Assembly: GCF_010500815.1 (NCBI RefSeq)
Contig: NZ_JAAAMG010000001.1
Span: 434,001-498,000, forward strand
Reading direction: 5' to 3'
DNA length: 64,000 nt
From: Jiella pacifica
GTDB lineage: Bacteria; Pseudomonadota; Alphaproteobacteria; Rhizobiales; Rhizobiaceae
Positions 17,730 through 26,727 of the stretch are shown piece by piece. The translations under genes and the position numbers were made by a program. The stretch's first letter is position 1. The number at the start of each line of letters is the position of its first letter. Under the pieces are notes generated by a model. That model had not been told where the DNA came from. It ran no database searches and worked only from the letters and a program-made list of their open reading frames with translations.

Positions 17730-18551
17730 CTATTTCGACAGATTGACCTTAAGCCACTTCACCCAGTCGTCTCGCGTTCCCGCAAACGCGTTCCGGTCGA
17801 CGTCACCCCTGATCCCCGGGACGCTCCCGGTGGCGGTGTATTGCCAGAAGCGGAAGCGGCGGTTCTCGTAGACATTGTCCGGATGATCGGCGACGGCCCG
17901 GAGCCAGAATTCGTGGTTCGGGAATGCTCCCACCAGCCGCTCGCGATGCACGTCGATCGGGATGTAGAGGAGCGGCCGCTGGCCGTAGTGCCGCTCCAGC
18001 ATGACCGACATCTTGCCGACTTCGCGGACGATCTCCTCGCGCGGCGGACGGATGGTGCAGGTCGGCGAGAACGGCGTCCACTCGACGTCGATCACTGGCG
18101 GCAGGGCGCCGCGCTGCTTGGGCACGTTTTCGATGAACCACTCGGCCTGCTCGTTGCCGGGCCGGCAATGGTACCAGAAATGGTAGGCCCCGCGGGGGAT
18201 CCGGGCGGCGGCGGCCTTCGCCCAATATTCCTTGAAGCGGTCGTCGAGCCGGTCGCCGCCTTCGGTCGCCTTCATCCAGACGAAGGAAACGCCGCCGTCG
18301 CGCGCCGCCTCCCAGTCGATGTCGCCCTGATATTTGGCGACGTCGACGCCATGCACCGGATATTGATGGGATGCTTCGGCCGAGAAGTCGGAAAGCCCGA
18401 GACCTTCCACGCTCATCGTCGTCGATCGGCAGCCGGCAAGACCGGCAGTGGCGAAGAGGCCCGCGAGGACGGCGCGGCGCGACAAGCCGGTTGCCGCATT
18501 CGGGCCGGGCCGGGCGATCCGCGTGTCCCGTCCATCGTTCCAGCCATTCAT
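17730..18551 (-). CDS. GH25 lysozyme, Tat-exported lipoprotein
   Basis: This is a muramidase of glycoside hydrolase family 25. The start at 18551 (MNGWNDGRDTRIARPG) gives 273 residues. A twin-arginine signal (LSRRAVLAGLF) ends in the lipobox LAGC with Cys41, which predicts a folded, lipid-anchored enzyme. GH25 landmarks are HGVDVAKYQGDIDW at the domain start, WMKATEGG, HFWYHCRPGNEQA and the catalytic DxE in PVIDVEW (Asp155, Glu157), ending FRFWQYT. It lies 69 bases upstream of the MltB-type gene on the same strand. Confidence 0.92.
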   Translation of the reverse strand: MNGWNDGRDTRIARPGPNAATGLSRRAVLAGLFATAGLAGCRSTTMSVEGLGLSDFSAEASHQYPVHGVDVAKYQGDIDWEAARDGGVSFVWMKATEGGDRLDDRFKEYWAKAAAARIPRGAYHFWYHCRPGNEQAEWFIENVPKQRGALPPVIDVEWTPFSPTCTIRPPREEIVREVGKMSVMLERHYGQRPLLYIPIDVHRERLVGAFPNHEFWLRAVADHPDNVYENRRFRFWQYTATGSVPGIRGDVDRNAFAGTRDDWVKWLKVNLSK

Positions 18552-18918
18552 CGTCGACGAGCCCTTATGATCAGCCAAGCGAAATTCCCTGCGTAAGAGC
18601 CAGCGCTCGAACAAGGCCGAGCGCATGCCGCCGGCTCCAGGGCCCGAACGGGCTCGGCCAGCGTACCATGTCGGCCCAAGTCAACATGAGCAACTTGACC
18701 GGGCCTTGACGGGATGCGCTTGACCGAGCCTCACCGAGGCGCGATAGCGAAATCGTGTTTGCGTCCCGGCCGATCTTGGGCGACGGTGCGGTCCAATGCT
18801 GCGGCGCTTCCTCCTGGTCGAAGCAGCGCTAACTTTCCGATCGGGAGCCGTTCCGGGGCGATGGGCATCGCCCGGTCGGCGGAAGCGCCCGAGATGCGAA
18901 GCGGACGGGTCAAAGCCG

Positions 18919-19632
18919 ATGGCGATCTTTTCCACCTTCAGCGCCCTCCTGCAGGCGGTGTCCGGCGGCGGTCGGGCAACGCTCGGGGCAATCCTGGAAG
19001 CCATCAGGTCGCTCTTCGCCGGCGATCCGGAGACCCGGCAGAAGGTCGCCTTTTCCGTGGCGATCATCGCCTTGTCCGCCAAAATGGCGAAAGCCGACGG
19101 CATCGTCTCGCCCTCCGAGATTTCCGCCTTCCGGCAGATCCTGGAGATTCCCCCGGAGGAGATGAGAAACGTCTTCCGGCTCTACGACATCGCCAATCAG
19201 GACATTGCCGGCTTCGAAGTCTACGCAGCGCGCTTGCGGGCCCTTTGCGAAGACGAGAACGGCAACTGCCAGCTGCTCGGCGACGTCCTCGACGCGCTGT
19301 TTCACATCGCCAAGGCGGACGGGCTCGTGCATGAACGCGAACTTGCCTTCATCGAAGAGATCGCGACGATCTTCGGCCTCGACGAGGCGGCTTTCACGCG
19401 GCTGCGCGAGCGCCACATCGCCGGACCCAACAATCCATACGCGGTGCTCGGCCTCGACGACGACGCGACACCGGGCGAGACACGGCGGCGCTATCTGACG
19501 CTGGTCAAGGAGAACCACCCCGACAGGCTTGTCGCCAGGGGCGTTCCCGACGAGTTCATGTTCATCGCGTCCGAGCGGATGAAGGCGATCAACGAGGCCT
19601 ATTCGAAGATCGCCAAGCGAGAAGCGGCTTGA
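18919..19632 (+). CDS. TerB/DjlA-like protein with C-terminal J domain
   Basis: The protein has 237 residues starting MAIFSTFSALLQAVSGGG. Residues about 45-150 form a TerB-like helical domain (SAKMAKADGIVSPSEISAF; ADGLVHERELAFIEEI gives its acidic metal-binding helices). A J domain at about 170-235 carries NPYAVLGLDDDATPGE and the HPD motif in ENHPDRL, so it can stimulate Hsp70/DnaK. The DjlA architecture fits, but the usual N-terminal membrane helix is absent. The stop codon overlaps the next gene's TTG start as TTGA, so the two are coupled. Confidence 0.88.
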   Translation: MAIFSTFSALLQAVSGGGRATLGAILEAIRSLFAGDPETRQKVAFSVAIIALSAKMAKADGIVSPSEISAFRQILEIPPEEMRNVFRLYDIANQDIAGFEVYAARLRALCEDENGNCQLLGDVLDALFHIAKADGLVHERELAFIEEIATIFGLDEAAFTRLRERHIAGPNNPYAVLGLDDDATPGETRRRYLTLVKENHPDRLVARGVPDEFMFIASERMKAINEAYSKIAKREAA

Positions 19633-20423
19633 TTCGCGATTCGTCGTTGGTCGACGAAATTCGCCCGTCGCCGAACTTCAACGCGCGTCGTTGTCTCGGC
19701 GGCGCCAGTCTGCTGATCCTCCACTATACCGGCATGGGCAGCGGCGAGGGGGCGGTGCGCTGGCTTCAGGATCCGACGAGCGAAGTCTCCTGCCACTATG
19801 TCGTCCATGAGGACGGCCGGATCGTCCAGATGGTGCGCGAGGCCGATCGTGCCTGGCACGCAGGGCAGGGCAGCTGGCAAGGCGTCTCGGACGTCAATTC
19901 GCTGTCGCTCGGCATCGAGATCGTCAATCCGGGCCATGCGGGAGGCTGCCCGGATTATCCGGACCGTCAGATCGAGGCGGTGATGCGGCTTTGTGCCGAC
20001 ATCCTTTCCCGCCATCCGATCCTTCCCGAGCGGGTGCTCGCCCATTCCGACGTCGCGCCTGCCCGCAAGCAGGATCCGGGCGAGAGATTCCCCTGGGAGC
20101 GGCTGCACCATGCCGGCATCGGCCATTACGTGCGGCCGGCCGCGATCTGCGGGGGGGCCAGCCTTTGCGAGCGCGACGCGGGTGACGAGGTTGCCGCCTG
20201 GCAGCGACGGCTGGCCGCCTATGGCTACGAGGTGGCGCCGACGGGACGGTTCGATGCCCCGACGGTGCACGCTACCGCTGCATTTCAGCGCCACTTCAGG
20301 CCGGCTCGCGTCGACGGCATCGCCGACGCCTCGACGGTGCGCACCCTGGATGCGTTGATCGCCGCCCTCCCAAGCTCGACGGCGAGCCCCATGGCCAGCG
20401 CTCGGGCCGTGACGACGGCATGA
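19629..20423 (+). CDS. N-acetylmuramoyl-L-alanine amidase, AmpD type, with peptidoglycan-binding domain
   Basis: This amidase_2 enzyme cleaves the bond between MurNAc (or anhydro-MurNAc) and the stem peptide. Of 264 residues, zinc ligands are expected in LILHYTGM (His), AHSDVAP (His) and KQDPGERFPW (Asp). HYVVHEDGRIVQMV is the family core. A PG_binding_1 domain follows at about 185-245 (VAAWQRRLAAYGYEVAPTG). There is no signal peptide, so it should act in the cytoplasm in wall recycling like AmpD. It starts with TTG at 19629, overlapping the J-domain gene's TGA. Confidence 0.92.
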   Translation: MIRDSSLVDEIRPSPNFNARRCLGGASLLILHYTGMGSGEGAVRWLQDPTSEVSCHYVVHEDGRIVQMVREADRAWHAGQGSWQGVSDVNSLSLGIEIVNPGHAGGCPDYPDRQIEAVMRLCADILSRHPILPERVLAHSDVAPARKQDPGERFPWERLHHAGIGHYVRPAAICGGASLCERDAGDEVAAWQRRLAAYGYEVAPTGRFDAPTVHATAAFQRHFRPARVDGIADASTVRTLDALIAALPSSTASPMASARAVTTA

Positions 20424-20504
20424 TGGCCGCCCCTGTCCGATCCGCATGACCTTCGCCCGAGCCGGTACCTCGGCGCAGGCATCCTGGCGCCGGCACCTTG
20501 GCAA

Positions 20505-20538
20505 TTGACAAGTGCCGCCCCGTGGTCGAGTGAGGGCC
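20505..20538 (+). promoter_or_regulatory. Probable rnpB promoter
   Basis: A perfect -35 hexamer TTGACA lies at 20505-20510. The -10 position 17 bases downstream (20528-20533) reads GAGTGA, a poor match. Initiation seven bases further on would fall at about 20540, which agrees with the 5' end of the P1 helix of RNase P RNA deduced independently at 20539. Confidence 0.5.
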
Positions 20539-20991
20539 GTCAGCCGGCCGGGCGGCCGCTCCCGTCACATGCCGAAAGGCGGCGGGGGAGGAAAGTCCGG
20601 GCTCCACGGAGAGACGGTGCCGGATAACGTCCGGCGGGGGCGACCCCAGGGAAAGTGCCACAGAAACCAGACCGCCCCGCCTACAGTACGGCTCGGCCTC
20701 CATCGAGGCTTGGCGTCGAAGCTCGCGATCGAGCCGCACTGTTGGCGGGGTAAGGGTGAAAAGGTGGGGTAAGAGCCCACCGCGGCGCTGGCAACAGCGG
20801 CGGCATGGTAAACCCCACCGGGAGCAAGACCGAATAGGGACGACGTGGCGTGGGATTTCGTCCCACCGCCGGCCTCTCTCCGGGTCAGTCGTCCGGGTGG
20901 GTTGCTAGAGGCGGTCCGCAAGGGCCGTCCCAGAGGAATGGTCGCCGGGCGGCTTTGCCGCTCACAGAACCCGGCTTACAGGCCGGCTGAC
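20539..20991 (+). ncRNA. rnpB: RNase P RNA component, type A
   Basis: This is the catalytic RNA that matures tRNA 5' ends. The universally conserved elements appear in order: GAGGAAAGTCCGGGCTCC near 20587, ACAGAAACC near 20660, a GGTAAACCCCACC segment near 20807, AGAGGAATGGTCGCC near 20933, and CAGAACCCGGCTTA near 20965. The ends are set by the P1 helix: GTCAGCCGGCC (20539-20549) pairs with GGCCGGCTGAC (20981-20991), giving about 453 nucleotides. Location just before mraZ is usual in rhizobial genomes. Confidence 0.95.
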
Positions 20992-21595
20992 ACCACCCCC
21001 TTCGCCCCTTCGCTTTTTCGGCCCGAAGACGGTTGACCGAATTGCGACACCGCCGCCAGACGGGTCACCCTCCACGATCCGGTGCGGCCTTGCCATCCGC
21101 GCTGCGGAGATGTCGACGTTCACTCGCCGATCTGCCGACGCGTGTTCTCCTCCGACCAGATCCGTAGCCGGCTCGCGAATTTCGTGCGCGGCCGGGTCAC
21201 ATCGCTCGTCCATGCTGCGATGCGGTGTCGAAGGCCTTGTGCCACAGGCCTTGCGCGCTGTGCGACCGTTCCCATAGCCAAATTAGAAGCATCCATGACC
21301 AAGCTGGAATTCGTTAATATTAGTGGGACGTTAACGGCTCGTGGATAGGCTGGCGACTTCCTCGAACGAACGGCGCGACAGGTCGCTTCCCATTGACGCC
21401 CACGGACGCCCATGCTATCCCAAAAGCCATATCCAACGGGCCGTTTCAGGCCTCCATTCAAGCAAAGCGTGTCGTGCTTCCGGCCGTCGGAAGAAGCGGG
21501 TGGGGCTTCGTCGCAAGCCTTGGCCGGGGAATTGTGTTGTGCCTTCCATCGGGTGGATGCGGGGGTCGGGATGCCTGGCAAGGTGGATCGTGTAG
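20992..21595. other. Intergenic region and mraZ leader
   Basis: These 604 bases carry no convincing gene. Near 21314-21336 are GTTAA and TTAAC arms 13 bases apart. The mraZ promoter and MraZ box lie at 21388-21422 (separate entry). That leaves an untranslated leader of about 170 bases before mraZ, containing GGTGGAT twice, 30 bases apart (21552 and 21582). I found no U-rich terminator after rnpB. Confidence 0.5.
21388..21422 (+). promoter_or_regulatory. mraZ promoter with a four-copy MraZ box
   Basis: Four pentamers stand exactly 10 bases apart: TCCCA (21388), GCCCA (21398), GCCCA (21408), TCCCA (21418). On the minus strand these are TGGGN repeats with 5-base gaps, the known MraZ recognition pattern. 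The -35 TTGACG (21393-21398) and the -10 TATCCC (21416-21421), 17 bases apart, lie within the array, so bound MraZ would cover the promoter. This supports autorepression of the division operon. Confidence 0.75.
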
Positions 21596-22072
21596 TTGTC
21601 GATGGACCGCTTCCTCTCAAGCTACGTCCACAACGTCGATTCCAAGGGGCGGGTGTCCGTTCCCTCGCAGTTTCGCCAGGTGATCGAGCGCCGCGGCATT
21701 CGCGAGCTGTTCGCCATGCGCGCGCTCTCGCAGCCGGCGATCAACGTCGGTGGGCCGGAGATGATGGAGCATTTCGAGAAGCAGATGGAGGCGCTCGATC
21801 CATTCAGCGATCTCTATCAGGAGATGGCGCTCTACGCCTATGGCGACGGGGCCTATCTGAAGACCGACACGGAGGGGCGTATCCTGATGACCGATTTCAT
21901 TCGGTCCCACACGGGGATCGCGGACCGCGTCACCTTCGTCGGTATCAAGGACACGTTCCAGCTCTGGGAACCGGAGCGTTTCGATGCGGTGCGAGGAGCG
22001 CTGCGCGACCGGTTGCGGGAGAAGCTGACTGGGGGTCGGGGGGCTTCGGTCTCCACCGAGACACCGGAATAA
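21596..22072 (+). CDS. mraZ: Transcriptional regulator MraZ
   Basis: MraZ is an AbrB-fold repressor of the division and cell-wall cluster. The 158-residue protein has two SpoVT-AbrB-like repeats: [20 protein letters not shown] at the N-terminus and [20 protein letters not shown] after residue 80. AAGGTGG lies eight bases before a TTG at 21596 but 14 before the ATG at 21602, so I favour the TTG; the difference is two residues. Its stop overlaps the rsmH start (TAATG). Its binding array overlaps its own promoter 170 bases upstream. Confidence 0.95.
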   Translation: MSMDRFLSSYVHNVDSKGRVSVPSQFRQVIERRGIRELFAMRALSQPAINVGGPEMMEHFEKQMEALDPFSDLYQEMALYAYGDGAYLKTDTEGRILMTDFIRSHTGIADRVTFVGIKDTFQLWEPERFDAVRGALRDRLREKLTGGRGASVSTETPE

Positions 22073-23106
22073 TGGCGGGCGACGAAGGGACCGAGGATCC
22101 CGGCGTTGGCGGACCAGTCCGTCATGTTCCGGTGCTTTTGGAAGAAGTGGTCGGCGCGCTTGCGCCGGCCACTGGCGCCATCATCGTCGACGGCACCTTC
22201 GGCGCCGGCGGTTACAGTCGGGCGATCCTCGAGCGCGGTGCGAACGTCGTCGCCATCGATCGCGATCCGACGGCAATCGCCGCGGGGCAGGCCCTGCTGC
22301 GCGAGCACGCCGGTCGTCTCGCCCTCGTCGAGGGCCGCTTCTCCGAGCTCGATCGCGTCGCCGCCGAACGGGCGCCCGGCGGCGTCGACGGCGTCGTTCT
22401 CGACATCGGCGTCTCCTCCATGCAGATCGACCAGGCCGAGCGCGGCTTCTCCTTCCAGAAGGACGGACCGCTCGACATGCGCATGGGCAGCCATGGCGCC
22501 ACTGCCGCGGATGTCGTCAACACGCTGAAGGTCGGCGATCTCGCGCGCGTCCTCGGCTTCCTCGGCGACGAGCGCCAGGCCGGCCGGATCGCCCGGGCGA
22601 TCGTCGCGCGGCGCGGCGAGCGGCCGTTCGAGCGGACGCTGGATCTCGCTCAGGTGATCGCCGGCGTAGTGGGGCGCTCGCCCAAGGACAAGATCGACCC
22701 GGCCACCCGCAGCTTTCAGGCGCTGCGCATCTTCGTCAACGACGAGCTGGGCGAACTCGCCCGGGCCCTCGTCGCCGCCGAAAAGGTCCTCAAGCCCGGT
22801 GGTCGGCTCGTCGTCGTCACCTTCCATTCGCTGGAGGACAGGATCGTCAAGCGCTTCCTCAAGGATCGCGCCACGCAGCCTTCGGGCTCGCGGCACCTGC
22901 CGAATGTCGGTCTCCACGCGATCACCTTTTCCGCCAGCAACAAGGCGGTGGCGGCGAGCGAGGCCGAGGCCGACCGCAATCCGCGGGCGCGTTCGGCGAA
23001 ACTGCGGTCCGGCATCCGGACCGCGGAGGCGCCGCGCAAGCCGGCGGAGGCCCTCGACTTCGCTGGACTGCCGAGCCTTGTCGACCTGCCCGAGACCGGA
23101 GCGTAA
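22072..23106 (+). CDS. rsmH: 16S rRNA (cytosine(1402)-N(4))-methyltransferase
   Basis: RsmH (MraW) methylates N4 of C1402 in the decoding centre of 16S rRNA using SAM. The protein has 344 residues. It shows the N-terminal [10 protein letters not shown], the SAM site [26 protein letters not shown], the helical insert with [11 protein letters not shown], and the C-terminal [20 protein letters not shown]. The ATG at 22072 overlaps the mraZ stop (TAATG), which fixes the start; the open frame upstream is only the shadow of mraZ. It continues the cluster into ftsL. Confidence 0.96.
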   Translation: MAGDEGTEDPGVGGPVRHVPVLLEEVVGALAPATGAIIVDGTFGAGGYSRAILERGANVVAIDRDPTAIAAGQALLREHAGRLALVEGRFSELDRVAAERAPGGVDGVVLDIGVSSMQIDQAERGFSFQKDGPLDMRMGSHGATAADVVNTLKVGDLARVLGFLGDERQAGRIARAIVARRGERPFERTLDLAQVIAGVVGRSPKDKIDPATRSFQALRIFVNDELGELARALVAAEKVLKPGGRLVVVTFHSLEDRIVKRFLKDRATQPSGSRHLPNVGLHAITFSASNKAVAASEAEADRNPRARSAKLRSGIRTAEAPRKPAEALDFAGLPSLVDLPETGA

Positions 23107-23109
23107 GCC

Positions 23110-23466
23110 GTGCTGAAGACACTCAACGCCCTCCTGATCGCCGCCATGCTGGGGGCAGCCGCCTATACCTACGACATCAAGCACGAAGCCGAGCTGCTCG
23201 AAGCCGAGGTGTCCAAGGTCGATCGCAAGATCGCGCTCGAGAAGGAGACGATCTCGCTGCTCGAGGCGGACTGGACGCTTCTGGAGCAGCCCGGCCGTCT
23301 GCAGCGGCTCGTCGACATTTATGCCGAAGAGCTGCAGCTGAAGCCGATCCGTCCCGAGCAGATCGTCGAGCCCGACGAACTTCCCGCACCGCGAGCCGTG
23401 CCGCTTCCCGCGCCCATCCCCCAGGAAGGGCGCCTTGCCTACAACACCGGGACGAGCCAGCCATGA
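23110..23466 (+). CDS. ftsL: Cell division protein FtsL
   Basis: FtsL is a small bitopic divisome protein that pairs with FtsB and FtsQ. The 118 residues start with GTG at 23110, three bases after the rsmH stop. They contain one membrane helix (about 5-20, LNALLIAAMLGAAAYTY) and then a coiled coil (HEAELLEAEVSKVDRKIALEKETISLLEADWTLL) with the LxxPxRL-like turn EQPGRLQRLV. The C-terminal tail is Pro-rich. Position between rsmH and ftsI is diagnostic. It overlaps ftsI by ATGA. Confidence 0.9.
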   Translation: MLKTLNALLIAAMLGAAAYTYDIKHEAELLEAEVSKVDRKIALEKETISLLEADWTLLEQPGRLQRLVDIYAEELQLKPIRPEQIVEPDELPAPRAVPLPAPIPQEGRLAYNTGTSQP

Positions 23467-25214
23467 AGCGCTTCATCTCCGCCTTGAGACGCACGTCCCG
23501 TCCGGCCGCACCCGTCGCCGGCGAGACCGGCTCCAGCCGGGCGGCACGCATCCCTGGCCGCCGACGGCCGGGGCGCGATGCGCCGCAGAGTTCCGGCCGC
23601 TTCGCGCTGGCGATCGGTCTCTTCGCCGCGGTCTATATCGTCATCGGTGCGCGGCTCGTCGAATGGGGCGTCGCCCCTGGCGAGACGGCCACCTATTTCC
23701 GCTCCAACCCGATCATGAGCGCCCGCCCGCAGATCCTCGACCGTGACGGCCGGGTGCTGGCGACCGACATCACCACCTTCTCGCTGTTCGCCGAGCCGCG
23801 CCGGGTCATCGATGCCGACGAGGCGAGCGAGCTTTTGCTGACGGTGCTTCCCGATCTCGATCCGAAGTGGCTCTACAAGAAGCTGTCGGGCGAGCAGGGA
23901 TTCGTCTGGCTACGTCGCGAGCTCACCCCCGGCCAGAAGCAGGCGATCCTCGATCTCGGCATTCCCGGCGTCGGCTTCCGCTCGGAGAAGAGCCGCTTCT
24001 ATCCCGGGCGCAGCACCGCCGCCTACATCGTCGGCCACGTCAACGTCGACAACCAGGGCACGGCGGGGATGGAGAAGTGGATCGACGATCAGGGCTTCCG
24101 GGCCCTGCAGAATTCCGGTCTTGCCACAGAAACCGACCTGACGCCGGTGAAGCTCTCGATGGACCTCAGGGTCCAGCACATCGTCCAGGACGAGATCGAG
24201 CAGGCCATGCAGCGCTACCAGTCGCTGGCCGCCGGCGGCATCGTGCTCGACGTCGAGACCGGCGAGGTTGTCGCCATGACCTCGGTGCCCGACTACGACC
24301 CGAACGTCCCCTCCCAGGCGCTCGACAAGAACCGGCTGAACCGCATGTCGGCGGGCCTCTACGAGATGGGCTCGACCTTCAAGACCTTCACCACCGCGAT
24401 GGCGCTCGACTCCGGCAAGGTGAAGCTCACCGATTCCTTCGACGCCACGAAGCCGATCCGCATCGGCGGCTTCTCCATCAGCGACTTCCACGGCAAGCGC
24501 CGCGTCCTGTCGGTGCCGGAGATCTTCATCTATTCCTCCAACATCGGCACGGCGCAGGAGGCCGAGAAGGTCGGCATTCCGGGGCACCAGGCGTTCCTGA
24601 CCAAGCTCGGCCTGCTGAGCAAGTGGGACACCGAGCTTCCGGAGGTCGCGACTCCGACCCAGCCGAAGGTCTGGAAGCTGATCAACTCGATCACGATTTC
24701 CTTCGGCCACGGCGTCTCGACGACTCCCATGAACACGGCCGTTGCGGCTGCTGCCCTGATGAACGGCGGCAAGCTCATCCCGCCGACCTTCCTGCCACGC
24801 AGCAAGGAGGAGGCCGATGCGATCGCCGAACGCGTCGTCTCCGAGAAGACCAGCGAAGAGATGCGCTATCTGTTCCGGCTCAACGTCGCAGACCAGCGCG
24901 GCTCCGGCAACAACGCCGACATCAAGGGCTACCGGGTCGGCGGCAAGACCGGCACGGCCAACAAGGTGGTGCAGGGCCGCTACTCCGACACCAAGAAGTT
25001 CAACGCCTTCCTGGCGTCGTTCCCGATCGACCATCCGCGCTACATCGTCCTGACCGTCATCGACGAGCCGAAGGCGGAAAAGGGCAAGTATTACGCGACC
25101 GCCGGCATGAACGCGGCGGTCATGGCCGGCAACATCATCCGACGGTCGGCGACCTTCCTCGGTGTCCATCCCGAATTCGGGGAGACCGGAAAGTCCTTGC
25201 TCGTCTCGTATTAG
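23463..25214 (+). CDS. ftsI: Peptidoglycan D,D-transpeptidase FtsI (penicillin-binding protein 3)
   Basis: This is the septal transpeptidase. Of 583 residues, a long basic cytoplasmic tail (1-45) precedes one membrane helix (about 46-64). A PBP dimerisation domain follows (SARPQILDRDGRVLATD onward), then the transpeptidase domain with SxxK in GSTFK (Ser304, Lys307), SxN in SSN (Ser358-Asn360) and KTG at 495-497 (GGKTGTANK). Only ATGA separates it from ftsL. FtsW, its glycosyltransferase partner, is at the end of the same cluster. Confidence 0.96.
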   Translation: MKRFISALRRTSRPAAPVAGETGSSRAARIPGRRRPGRDAPQSSGRFALAIGLFAAVYIVIGARLVEWGVAPGETATYFRSNPIMSARPQILDRDGRVLATDITTFSLFAEPRRVIDADEASELLLTVLPDLDPKWLYKKLSGEQGFVWLRRELTPGQKQAILDLGIPGVGFRSEKSRFYPGRSTAAYIVGHVNVDNQGTAGMEKWIDDQGFRALQNSGLATETDLTPVKLSMDLRVQHIVQDEIEQAMQRYQSLAAGGIVLDVETGEVVAMTSVPDYDPNVPSQALDKNRLNRMSAGLYEMGSTFKTFTTAMALDSGKVKLTDSFDATKPIRIGGFSISDFHGKRRVLSVPEIFIYSSNIGTAQEAEKVGIPGHQAFLTKLGLLSKWDTELPEVATPTQPKVWKLINSITISFGHGVSTTPMNTAVAAAALMNGGKLIPPTFLPRSKEEADAIAERVVSEKTSEEMRYLFRLNVADQRGSGNNADIKGYRVGGKTGTANKVVQGRYSDTKKFNAFLASFPIDHPRYIVLTVIDEPKAEKGKYYATAGMNAAVMAGNIIRRSATFLGVHPEFGETGKSLLVSY

Positions 25215-25278
25215 GCTCTAGAAGACGGGTCATTCCGCCGGCTCGATGCCGGCGTCTGACCGCGCAAGGACAAGGTCG

Positions 25279-26727
25279 ATGCAGCTCTCCCTTCTGGCAC
25301 AGGGGCTCGGCGCCATCGAGGGCGGTACCGACCCCGACGTCACATCCTTGACCGCCGATTCGCGGAAGGTGCAGCCCGGCGCGCTTTTCGCGGCATTGCC
25401 GGGGACGAAGGTCGACGGCTCGGCCTTCGTCGCGGATGCCGAGGCGAAAGGCGCGGCGGCGCTTCTGTGTCCCGAGGGGGCGAGCGTCGCCTCGCCGCTT
25501 CCGATCGTTCGCAGCGCCGATCCGCGCCACACGCTCGCCGTCATGGCGGCTCGGTTCTACGGTCCACAGCCCGAATGTCTCGTCGCCGTGACCGGCACAG
25601 CGGGCAAGACCTCCATCGCCACCTTCACGCGGCAGATCTGGGAGAAGGCCGGCTACGCCGCGGCCTCGATCGGCACCACCGGCGTCGTCTCGCCGAGCCG
25701 CACGATCGACGGCACGTTGACGACGCCCGATCCGATCGAACTCGCCGAGCTGCTTTCGGGCCTGGCCGCCGACGGCGTCACCCACGCCGCGATGGAAGCG
25801 TCGAGCCACGGTCTCGACCAGCGCCGGCTCGACGGCGTCCGCCTCAGCGCCGCCGCCTTCACCAATCTCGGCCATGATCACCTCGACTACCACCCGGATG
25901 CCGAGAGCTATTTCCAGGCGAAGATGCGGCTGTTCACGGCGCTTCTGCCGAGCGGCGGCGCGGCCGTCGTCAATGCCGATGACGCCTGGTCCGGCCGGGC
26001 GATCGAGGTCGCGACAGGGACGTCGGCCAAGGTGATGACGGTCGGCCGCAAGGGCGATTTCCTCAAGCTGAAGCGGCTCGAACACGAACGCTCGCGGCAG
26101 ATCGCTGAGATCGAGGCCGAGGGCCGCATCCACCGCATCGTCCTGCCGCTCGCCGGCAGCTTCCAGATGGCCAATGCGCTGGTCGCCGCGGGCCTCGCGA
26201 TCGCGACGGGGGTTCCCGTCGAGGACGCGTTGATGTCGCTCGAAGGGCTGAAGGGCGCCAGCGGGCGGCTGGAACTCGCCGGCACCACGGCGGTCGGCGT
26301 TCCGGTCTTCGTCGACTACGCCCACAAGCCCGAGGCGCTGGAAAACGTCATCACCTCGGTGCGCCCCTTCACCACCGGCCGTGTCGTCGTCGTCTTCGGC
26401 TGCGGCGGCGACAGGGACCGGGCCAAGCGTCCGATGATGGGCGAGATCGCGACGCGTCTCGCCGACGTGGTCATCGTCACCGACGACAATCCCCGCTCGG
26501 AGGATCCTGCCCGGATCCGCGCCGCGATCATGGCCGCCGCTCCGGGCGCGAGGGAGGTCGGCGATCGCCGTCTGGCGATCCGGGAGGCGATCCACGGCTC
26601 GGCGCCGGGCGACACCGTGATCGTTGCCGGCAAGGGACATGAAACCGGCCAGAAGATCGGCGAGGTGACGCAGCCTTTCAGTGACCACGCGGAAGTGCGG
26701 GCGGCGATTGCGGAGCTTCATGGATGA
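25279..26727 (+). CDS. murE: UDP-N-acetylmuramoyl-L-alanyl-D-glutamate--2,6-diaminopimelate ligase
   Basis: MurE adds the third residue of the stem peptide with ATP. The 482-residue protein has the Mur ligase P-loop [28 protein letters not shown], the core [10 protein letters not shown] and the motif [10 protein letters not shown]. The DNPR sequence there is typical of enzymes that use meso-diaminopimelate rather than lysine, in line with dapD and dapE in this window. I start at 25279 ([15 protein letters not shown] upstream). It overlaps murF by ATGA. Confidence 0.96.
   Translation: MQLSLLAQGLGAIEGGTDPDVTSLTADSRKVQPGALFAALPGTKVDGSAFVADAEAKGAAALLCPEGASVASPLPIVRSADPRHTLAVMAARFYGPQPECLVAVTGTAGKTSIATFTRQIWEKAGYAAASIGTTGVVSPSRTIDGTLTTPDPIELAELLSGLAADGVTHAAMEASSHGLDQRRLDGVRLSAAAFTNLGHDHLDYHPDAESYFQAKMRLFTALLPSGGAAVVNADDAWSGRAIEVATGTSAKVMTVGRKGDFLKLKRLEHERSRQIAEIEAEGRIHRIVLPLAGSFQMANALVAAGLAIATGVPVEDALMSLEGLKGASGRLELAGTTAVGVPVFVDYAHKPEALENVITSVRPFTTGRVVVVFGCGGDRDRAKRPMMGEIATRLADVVIVTDDNPRSEDPARIRAAIMAAAPGAREVGDRRLAIREAIHGSAPGDTVIVAGKGHETGQKIGEVTQPFSDHAEVRAAIAELHG

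Noticed and set aside
21551-21588. Second MraZ box in the mraZ leader (GGTGGAT twice)
   Set aside because: The G-rich repeats do not keep the TGGGN pentamer and 5-base gap that the 21388-21422 array shows exactly.
21412-22071. N-terminal extension of rsmH through mraZ
   Set aside because: The upstream frame is open only because it shadows mraZ; the conserved [10 protein letters not shown] begins after the ATG at 22072.
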